64,000 bases of DNA from Hermetia illucens (Eukaryota > Arthropoda > Insecta > Diptera > Stratiomyidae). The stretch spans positions 66,647,559 through 66,711,558 of the forward strand of contig NC_051851.1 in NCBI RefSeq assembly GCF_905115235.1, in the 5' to 3' direction. Below the pieces are notes generated by a model. It did not search any database, had not been told where the DNA came from, and saw only the letters and a list, made by a program, of their open reading frames with translations. Shown one piece after another: positions 54,920 through 64,000 of the stretch (its first letter is position 1; each line of letters starts with the position of its first letter). The translations under genes were made by a program, and so were the position numbers.

Positions 54920-57290
54920 GAAAAAAAACGGGCACACCGATACTCCAGTACCACTTGCCTACCTAGTCCTACCCCAAACGTGCACAATGAGATACCGTGC
55001 CCTTTTGCCGCTGGAGTTGCTCCTCCTGTGTATAGTCTTCTTGACCCAGACCCTATGTCTTTAATTTTGATACGACAGTCGACCAGCGATACCATTACTT
55101 TTGTGCTTTGGAAATCTCGTCGGTTGCAAGCATAATTCGGAGTAATGCCAGCGGCAATTGCAAGGTACGCGCTCATGATGTCGAAGCCGAAGGTGCAGAA
55201 TGAGGAGCATTTCAATTGTGCGATGCTACGCCCCAATTACAGTGCCTCTAATAAGTAGTATCCCTACTAAATGGCCCGAACTTGGAATGTATTAGAGAAG
55301 CTTATTCGTGCCTATGATGTAGGCACTAAACCACATATAGATATTGCTAGAGGCTGCTCCCTCCTCCCGAGGAGGTGGACATTTTTTTCGAAACAATCGC
55401 AGAAATTGATAAAACGGTCAATTATCTCATATAAAATGAAAATAAACCCTCACAATAAATTGGCAAAAATTGGTAGATTAAAAGTGCGATTTAACCCAAA
55501 ATTTTTTTTTTCATTTAAAAAAAATCACGTTTTTTAACATTTCAAAAAATAAAGACGGTAATGAAAATATTTTGTATTTTAGTATTGTTTCACTTGTTTA
55601 AAATGATTTTCGTTTTGAAAAAATAGAAACTTTTTGTTGGGGTAAATATAACTTTTCTTTTCTTATGCTACCCTCTACTCCCACCCCATATTTCATGTCA
55701 ATCGGTCTCGACTGAAAGAATTCGGAAATCACATTATCAATATGATTAGTAGTGAATTTAGGAGCTGCCTTTGGATTTGTACACAAGAGATTCGCTTATA
55801 TCAGCTCCCGAAGATGTGATCACTTAATGGTGGGTTGATGATTATTTCGATAATTTTGTGTTAAAAATGACAGTAAGAGGAAGGAAAATGCGTTACATCA
55901 CATCCCGCAATCGGGATTCGACAATGGAAGGGTTCAAAAGACGAATGAAAGATACTAAAGCATACGGGGTAGCAGCAAAAGCTAAGGGGCAATATCATTT
56001 TTACATCTAAATTTGGGAGAAAAAGAAAGTAAGATGAACGATTTTTATATTATTATATTAACACGAGGAGAAAGAATTGCAAACGTTTGACTAGAAGAGT
56101 TTGAATTTGCGTCGCTCAAGCGACGTGTTGTAAATTTTTGTTGAAGAACGTAGAGCCAGAAAGTTACCCTTATATTTGGGTTCGTGTTTCGTTCGAAGAG
56201 CGTCACAACTTTCTACAATTACACAGGTAGGTATTTACGCAGATAATGATGAGAGGGAACACAAACATGGAAAAATACTTTTTTTTCTGGAAAGTAAAAA
56301 GGTGCTAAGACGGCCTAGTCTGGAGAGGCGCAAAATACTACCAATCCGTTTTTCAAACAACCGCATGCAAGGAACTTACCTGCGTGTGGTGTGGAAATGA
56401 ATGGGTCATCTTGGTGAGAATGTTATATTGCAGCGTCAACAATATTCCTATTTACAATGTTACCCAGGCAAGATCTGCTTTAGTGCAGAATTTGGTTGAT
56501 GTCTTTAGAAATTTGATAATCCTCTAAACCAAATTCTACCTGAATATCACGGTTAAATATATTTATTATGCCCTACAAACTTCTAAGATAATACCAGTAT
56601 AGCAAGTCTACGGCCTTAAATAAATCTGCTTGGAAAATGATACTTCGTATGCGGAAGAGCTCTGAGGTGTTCAAAAAAGTTGACTGTCGGTTTCGTCCAG
56701 GGCAGAGGCAACTCAACAGACGCTGCCTCATCTCTGCCCTGGGAGCAGCGGGACTGAAAGTGGTGATGGGTGGTAATCGCTCCATTTATATATAATCGCA
56801 AACACGACATGAGTGCGAATTATATTTCGAAACGTGCATAGTTCCTCGAACCTTCTTTTCAGTAACATCCGTAAAATACATTCCCTGGATAGTGGCATCG
56901 TGGGTGCCTTGTGCATTTTTCGTATGTTGTAATTTTCTTAACCCATATCGTCGTATGCAAACCTATTGAAACTATAACAAAAGATTTTGGGGAGGGATGC
57001 GGGGTAATACCACTGATCGCTTTAGCGTCTAGGAGGCAACCGTCCCGTAGTTAGTGACTTCGACTCTGCGTTGCCTATTACGGAAGCCCAATGCAGTCAC
57101 TAGATCAGACGACTCCTTTTCGTCATTATGTGGCTTTAACTTTCTCAGCGACTAATCTGCAAGGCCACAAAGTTTCTGAACCCATGTTGTAGCGGCGTTT
57201 AGAGATTCACACTTATTCACATTGATAGCGTATCAATTTTCCTCGATCGGGATTGGTTATGGAGGTACTATTATTTTTAGTATGTTCATT
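54920..57290. other. Intergenic with eroded repeats
   Basis: No gene recognised. It contains AT-rich blocks (55380-55640), a GC-rich hairpin (56697-56742) and a frame at 56176-56400 with a CxxC motif (CVWCGNEWV) that echoes CNWCGEEWV at 51338-51364. Confidence 0.4.
56697..56742. other. GC-rich hairpin
   Basis: CCAGGGCAGAG (56697-56707) and CTCTGCCCTGG (56732-56742) are exact complements, with a second GGCA/TGCC pairing inside. The hairpin stands out from AT-rich surroundings. Confidence 0.6.
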
Positions 57291-57297
57291 TTCTTTT

Positions 57298-57905
57298 TTA
57301 AGGTTTTGTTTGCGAAACAAAACGAAATTTGGTGAGAAGGTGGCACCTGTGGACCTCCAGACATGCAGTGAGTGATATCCTTCTACGTTGTGATTTAGGG
57401 AAGGGGGGGATTCCCCATACATGAAAAAGGGGGGGGGGGGTAAACATTTTTTCCATCAAATATAGTCATGTGGGATATCAAATTAAAGGTCTCGATTAGT
57501 ACTTTTCGAAGCCTGTCTTAGTTTTGAGATTTGTTAAAAAGGCGGGGAGTGGGAGGGGTGGAAAATGGTGATTTCTTTAACGGACCCATTCTCAGAAACT
57601 ACCCAACCGAAAAATCTGAAAAAAATCATGAAGCTGCCTTGAGTAAAACCCCCCCTAAGTTTTTCTCAGAGTAGTAGTAATATAAAATATAATATGAAGA
57701 ATATCATCTCCAAGTTTGATCAAAATCATACTATTAGTAACAAAGTTACAGTAGCTCAAAGTTGTCTTTACCGTGTAAATTTACAACCCGAAGTACTAAA
57801 TCTGACATGCTAAATGCATATTCTTCACGGGTTACGTACAATTGGGATAGCTCTACACTCAAATATCACACACGAAGCAAACAGCTTCCGGTTTCCCGAC
57901 TTGTT
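57298..57905 (+). repeat. Palindrome-ended repeat family, near full copy
   Basis: Begins AAGGTTTTGTTTGCGAAACA (palindrome) and ends CTTCCGGTTTCCCGACTTGT. It shares TATAGTCATGTGGGATATCA, CTCAGAAACTACCCAACCGA and ATCATGAAGCTGCCTT with other copies. It contains a run of 12 or so G at 57428-57440. Confidence 0.7.
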
Positions 57906-59620
57906 TTCTTTCGATCTGAGTTATTCGACCTCTGATGTGACAATGATATTGATACGTGTCAATAATATAGTGAAATGTTTGCATTTTTCTTCAATTTGAA
58001 GTCCTTCAACTCTCTGCTCTTCTTACTAGTTTTTCATGGTATACATTATGCATAAGGGTCGGAAATGTCCCCCCGAGCATATAAGAAACGGGGCACCCCT
58101 CGAGCTTGGCTAGCACATAATTAAGAAAGCGCGTGTCGAAAGGACATTTCAACGGAGCTGCACTGCATGGCCATTTTTTTCTTTTCTAGATATCGGTGTA
58201 GGTCTATCCTGGTGGAAGACTATATTTAATCCGGAACCTCAACAACCAGAATTAAATTCAAGCTATGTACTTCACGTCAATTTTCTCAGCACTGCTATAT
58301 ATGCAGGAGTGACGCACCATACCATACTATGTAATGGAATTCATTGCCCCAGAATTGTCAACAAGTGGATAACGCCGGAAACCCGTTGAGCCGAACAGTA
58401 AAAGATACTTGGGAAGTCCTGGAAACAGCTGAATCGCATTTGCAGAAACTAGTAACGTTCTGGTTAACGTGCTGCTTGAGTGACGAAAGAGATTCACCAT
58501 GGAGAATTCGTTTCGAACATTCACGAGGCGCATTAAAGCGAATTAGTGACAATGCTAGTAGATAGGTGAAGAATGAAATGCAGAGGGTTTGCCAGAACTA
58601 TGGATCGGATGTAGAATTTCTACTGTAAAAAAATTATTAGTACGCAGGATCGGTAGGAACAAAGCGTAAACAAGTTCATTAGTTGACCCGAGGAATTTGC
58701 ATTGAACTTAAACTAGAGAAGTTTTGGCGGCAGTCATGGAAGGGTGACGCATCACCTTGTCAGTATGTTAATCTAAGCGTACAAACACTTCAGGGCCAAT
58801 CCGCATATGGAGAGGTGTTTTCTAAGGGGACTCGTTTAGCGGTTGGTTATGGTGTTAAACCTCCTTTCATGCCTATTGAATGATGCTAGTGGGCATGGTT
58901 TTGCAATCAAATTTGGTCTACGTGCAAAGTGAAGTGTTCGCTATCTCCTCAGTTGGATATGCATTCGGGATATTGCCGTAAACGAAAACCGATGCTTCCA
59001 ATAGCAGATGCGGGCAATTCCTAATTTCTGTATAAATCGGCCTCTTGTCATTGGAGACAAGGACCTGGTTGGTTGGGAACGAGTATCTGTATGCGGCTTT
59101 TAGTAAACTAGACTCCCCTTAATTTGAAGGATCGATCTTTCAATCCTTTGGTTAGGGTCAGATCAAGAGTGGATTGATGAATGAAAGTCGATAACAATGC
59201 ACGGTATACAAGTGAATTGTCGCTGGTAGTCGTTTGTCTATCTCCATTTGTCAGGATGTTGTGGTCGTTCCCGCGCTTATAAAAAATTCATAATGAAAGA
59301 CTAGGTGTAAAATGACCAGTGTAGAATGTGTGGTTTGGCGTTAGAGAGGTTGAACCACTTCATTTCTTATTTCATTGTTATGATGAGTGTGGAATACAGG
59401 GAAACACTTAATACAGTATACAGGGTGATTCATCAGAACCTTGCTTACAAGCATGGGCTGGGTATGTTTTCAGTGATTGTCATACTTTATACGATAGGTT
59501 GACAAGAGGTCACTTCGATTACATTATTGATATTGCTTTCGCTCATATTAGCAACAAGTATGGCAAAAAGTTGTGCATATTTGGAGATATTTATGCGCAG
59601 GTCAGGTAGGTGGGAATAAA
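57906..59620. other. Intergenic, nothing recognised
   Basis: Short frames at 58344-58565 and 58683-58883 carry no known motif. Parts may be eroded LINE sequence. Confidence 0.35.
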
Positions 59621-59629
59621 ACGTTCACC

Positions 59630-60840
59630 CATGGCTATGGGAAGGATATTCAGAAATAAAACCGAATATGGCGGAGAAGAGAAGAGGAAAAGTTACCGCC
59701 AGGGCTTCGAAAACCCAGTACCGGCGGTACTAGCGAGGGGACAAGCGGGCTTCCGGCCATAGATGTCCAAGGACTACAGTGCTTTAGTAACATCTAATGT
59801 TACAATCGCACGGGATGGTTCCATCGACGGATTCGCTCGGAAGAAGGTCGATCGAGTTCCAAGGTTATAGAAAAAGTCATTCAGATTATCCTATGGGTGA
59901 CGGAAACCTAACTACTGGTGGAACAACAACGAAAGTTTGCGAGCGGCATTGTGTGACTACCTGCTGTCTTTGAATAAACAGTCAGAGTCTCGCCTTGACT
60001 GGCACCGCGGTACTGGTTATGTTGAGTGCAGGCTCACTTGGAAGTTCTTCTTTAGCCTTTTGACGTTGACTAAGTCGACGTGGATGCGGCTTCGGCTGTC
60101 TCCTCACCACCTGTAAGTACGGTAGATAGGGGAACATAGAACCCTTGGGATGGATTTTGCGTAGTGATTAAATAACTGCAAAGATCGCTGCAGGTGACTG
60201 CGCTCACGCCTACTGAAAGAAATTGCTGCCAGTCTGTTTCTTCCCCACCGTAAAAGTGAGTCAAGCGGGTGCATGGTAGCATCTGTTACCGGGGAAGAGC
60301 CACAAGAAATATGTGGTAGAATCGGTTATAATAAGTCCTCAGGTTTGGATGGCATCCGTAACAGAGCTTCGAAGCTTACAGTGAAGACTACCCTTTCGCT
60401 AACCCTTCAGTGGAAAAAGAAACAGTTTGTGGTGCTTCCCAAAACCACCTGGACATCAATATCATATCGCCCGGGAAGATAATGGAAAGAGTCATCGATT
60501 ACTATCCATCGTTGAAAGCGGCAATGGCCTGTCGGATCGCCAGTATGAATTTCGGGGCGCCTACTTTACGGGGGATGCAATAAACATGGTGGTGAGCCGA
60601 AGAAAAGGTTTATTGAATTCCTAGTGGCCGTTGTGCCTTGTTGGCACTGGACTGGCAACTTCACCAACTGGAGTCGAATTAAAGGGGTATTGGCTGATAT
60701 ATGTGTTTCAGAATATTTGGCGAATTAAGTCTCAGAGACGGGAGGGTGAACGAGGGCTTCTAAGAACACATCGTCATAGTGGGGGTACCACTGGGCTCAG
60801 TACTTAATCCCCGGATTTTGCGACTAAGCTACCACCCGCC
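59630..60840 (+). mobile_element. R1-type LINE RT fragment
   Basis: Plus-strand frames: EEPQEICGRIGYNKSSGLDG (fingers; consensus K.PG.DGI), WKKKQFVVLPK, then LLSIVESGNGLSDRQYEFRG and GDAINMVV (the motif DRQYGFR...STVDAI), then NWSRIKGVLADI and a decayed VPQGSVLGP near 60790. The frame changes several times. It is the same broad group as the piece at 1-1060. Confidence 0.7.
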
Positions 60841-60844
60841 ACCA

Positions 60845-63800
60845 CCACCATAGCCCCTATATATTTTTAAGCAGGTACGATCGCCCGGGCCTAACTGATT
60901 GGCACTTAGTGCCAGTGTTGGGGAAAATCCGGCATCTGCCGAGATTGTGACACGAAATAAGATTTATTTTATGATTGAGATAGAGAAAAACTGAATAGGA
61001 AATTATCCAGATATTGTAGAGAGATCAAAAGATACTTTTCAATTTTCCCACACTTTATCAAATAGTATGCATACATTCAACCATCCATACCTATTTATTA
61101 TTTATACATAGATATATAAATACAATGTATATACTTAGAACCGTTCCACGTACATTCTGTCGTCTGATACGATAGAGATTAATCCTCAATCGAGCCGAGG
61201 TGTACAGTACGTGCAGTGTGTATGCAATAGTGGCGGCCATAAAGAATAACAAAATCTCGTGAATTCATCTAAAAATAAACGCTACTCTTGAAAAAGCCCG
61301 AAAAGAAAATTAAAATCTATATAATTGCGATTTTATTTCGGCGACCAACGAAAAACGGCCGCGGTGACAACAACGACATCGAGAGAATAGTATAGTTGAC
61401 AAAATTTCTCGTATATATGTGCGTATGTATGTAAATAATGCACAGAACAAGCACCGTAGACCCCAAGATCTGAAAATCCTCCCAAAAAAAAAGATATTTT
61501 GTTAGGAAAATCTCCGAGAGGGAGAAAAGTTGGTGATGGTGATGATGACGGTGTGTGGTAATGCGGATTCAGATTTTCAAAAAGAAAATTCAAAATGAGA
61601 AGGAAAATGTTGGCGGTTGTTGTTGGTGCTTTTTGAAATTCATATGGGATTCGGTGAATCTTATAACGGTTTTCTGAAAATAGATTTTTTTGCAAAAGGT
61701 GAAAGATATTTTAATAATAAGAGTATGCTGCGTACATGTAAGATTGTGCGCTGATGGGGAGAGTAGGTCGGATTTGAGTGGTACTTGGAGTAACGAAAAC
61801 TGCTGTTCGGACATGGTAAATTTTCAAGGGACTACGATTTGAGGAGGATATGATTTTTTGCACTTCAGAAGTCAGTGTGCATAACGGAAATGCTGACTAG
61901 TGCTCCACGAGGTGAGTTGTTTGATTAAGGATAATTGCCATCCTTTTGGCCGTTGTGTGTTGTCAATGTGGAACTGAGCAAGGGACTCGCAAGGTCGCTG
62001 GATGGGAACCGTGACCGTGCTTTGTGAGGAGCTCCCGGTTCGGTAGCTTCCAACGTGCTGCAAAACAACAACTTCTCAGTTGTCCCTTTGGTCCTTTCTC
62101 AGCGCGTCCGTTTCGTACTGATAAAGGTGTAGTACACCAGCAGGAAAGCATGTATGGGAAAGTAGTAGGAGCGGGTACACGAAAAGATATTTGGCCAGAC
62201 TAGAGAGAGTTGGCTCGCGATTGTTGAAATATTGTTGTACGCCGCCGCAATATTTCTCTACACCAATCACCAACCTGTATGTATTGATTCAAAGTGTCGT
62301 AGCTGTTTGTGAAAAAGCTCATGTCGCATTGCTCCGTTTTGCAATGTGTGCGTGCAGAGTGGCCCAAACTTCGTATACAAAAATCATTTTCAAATCTCGT
62401 CCTATTAGAATTGTATTCGATTTAGCTACGGAAGGTTCGTGCGTTATACGCGTTTCGTTTTTTCACTAAAAAGAAAAGATCAATTCAATAAATGTTATTT
62501 TCCTACTGTTCCCTTTGAATACTATTAAAAAATACCCAGAAAATTCGAATTCAAAATAATCAAATTCGTAAATCGCAGGGAAAATCGTTCTGAAGTACGC
62601 GTAACGTAATATGACGAAAATTTCGGGCGTTCGAATATGAAAAATTTGAGTGAGAGTTGAAGGAAAATTTGCTATCCTTTCGTGGTACGGGTTTGGTGTG
62701 GATAATGAAGAAATAGTGGAAAAAACCTGTTCCGTTACGAAATAGGCCTGGATAGTGATTAAAGAAATATTGGAAAAGTAGGACAATGTCCTGAGAAAAT
62801 CCACTTTGAGAAAACCTTGTTAAAAATTTTTCGACACTGACCCTCTTAATGACGACAAGCTCGATTTTGAAATCCTTAGAAACGTCCTTATCACTGAAAG
62901 TCTATTAGAATTCGATGGTGAAAATAATTTTCATGCATTCGTAGTGGATTTTCCAATAATTATCGACAGAAAATCAGACGAAATCGAATTGAAGAAAAGA
63001 AATTTTCATGCAATGAGGAGCTTTTCAGTGTCCTTTCCGTCTTGGTGTACTTCATTTCCTCCATATTTCTCTTGATCCTTAGCCCCAGTCGTCGTCCTTT
63101 TTTGTGAGACTACTCTCTGCTCAACTTTTCCTATGTATGCCTTCTCCTCTGCGCTCTCTATGTAGATGCGAATAGAATACAATACAGTAAAACAAAACAG
63201 AATACGGAATGATACAGTGTAGAGGCGAGAATGTAATTCGGAAGTGGAGAGACGCGCTATTAGAATTCTTTTAGTATTTCGGGGAAGAAAGAAACAAGTT
63301 TTGTTGGCGGAAAAATCCAATTCCCTGTTTGCTCTCCAGAAATTGGGTCTTAGGGCTAATTCGCCTATTTATCTGAAATACACAGGTTTTACCGTCTTGC
63401 ACATGTTCCAAGGATGCTGAACAATGAAAAATTCCGTTTAGAGTTCTTGTGATGGGATTATACCGCAAACAAGTGTTACTAAATCGTAAAAATTAAAAAC
63501 AGGATAAACGTAAATAAAAGATATTAAATTGTGCCTGAAACGTGTTGTATAGTTTGTACTCCGTTTATTTATTCCGAAGCTGCACGCTAATCTCGATTTG
63601 CTAGCGATAAAGCAAAATTGTAATATAAAAACCGATTTAATAAGATTTCATTCGTGGTTTGGATGTAGTGCGCAATTTTGTTCTTATTTGCCTAGAAAAA
63701 AATATTTGTGCATTGTAATGTTATCGATATTACTTGCACGAACATCAGCTCCGCTCGGCATTGTTTCTCATATTTGTTAAAAGAAAATTTTTTATAGTAT

Positions 63801-64000
63801 TTACATACATACAATATCGATTCGCCTGTTTTTCGTTGGAGTGATTCTTTCGTTGGCAAGTGCTTTATTGAATAAAAGAAAAATACCTTCGCTAACCATC
63901 AGTAAATCCGATTAATATTATTTGAAAATTCTTCATGCTGAAACAGACAACCTTGTTTAATTTAGTACATCATACAATTACCGCAAATACAGAAAATATA
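60845..64000. other. 3.1 kb without a recognised gene
   Basis: AT-rich and less repetitive in look than the rest. Longest frames (61695-61333, 62804-62466, 63320-63006, all minus) have skewed composition and no motif. 61150-61350 could be untranslated exon sequence of a gene further right, but nothing in the sequence proves it. Confidence 0.35.

Noticed and set aside
61333-61695. 120-codon minus ORF
   Set aside because: Skewed composition, no motif, no splice-supported partner; likely chance.
1-64000. CRISPR arrays, rRNA genes, bacterial operons
   Set aside because: None seen; exon-intron structure and LINE content show eukaryotic nuclear DNA.

Overview
This window is intron-bearing animal DNA, most likely from a fly (Diptera). 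The host genes have short GT/AG introns and insect-type protein families, and the space between them is packed with LINEs, a Ty3/gypsy-type LTR element, Tc1-like remnants, a Penelope-like remnant and several non-coding repeat families. The species cannot be read from the sequence; one RTE-like LINE family occurs at least six times, so this is a repeat-rich genome.

Five host genes are supported. (1) The 5' part of rod/KNTC1, a kinetochore RZZ-complex subunit, lies on the minus strand at 4469-2704 (seven exons, 470 codons) and continues past the left edge. (2) A FAHD2-like fumarylacetoacetase-family enzyme lies on the plus strand at 12839-13923 (three exons, 319 aa). (3) mRpL35 (bL35m) lies on the minus strand at 19736-19086. 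(4) Mic60/mitofilin, the MICOS core subunit, lies on the plus strand at 20255-28718 (nine exons plus a possible microexon; about 723 aa; 5.75-kb first intron). (5) Holocytochrome c synthase (HCCS) lies on the minus strand at 38999-38132 (two exons, 269 aa). Four of the five act in mitochondria. mRpL35 and Mic60 are divergent, with about 0.5 kb between their start codons.

Layout of the rest: 1-2650, R1-type and RTE-like LINE pieces in or beyond the rod intron; 4.7-12.4 kb, an RTE-like copy and other LINE scraps; 14-18.7 kb, LINE fragments; 20.3-26 kb, Mic60 intron 1 holding Penelope-like, LINE and repeat debris; 29-32.8 kb, a palindrome-ended repeat, an unassigned 168-codon ORF and an inverted pair of related sequences; 32.8-37.5 kb, a decayed I-type LINE; 39.7-42.4 kb, a stack of a predicted HDV-like ribozyme, jockey-type LINE, Tc1-like and terminal-inverted-repeat elements; 42.7-50.9 kb, an RTE-like copy split by a young, apparently whole LTR element with near-identical LTRs; 51-64 kb, more Tc1-like, LINE and repeat remnants, then 3 kb with nothing recognised.

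The observation I rate highest is a 70-nt segment at 39711-39780 that can be folded by eye into the full HDV-like double pseudoknot (P1, P2, P3, P4 and a CNRA-type J4/2). All homology calls come from recognition of protein motifs by eye; no database search or folding program was run.
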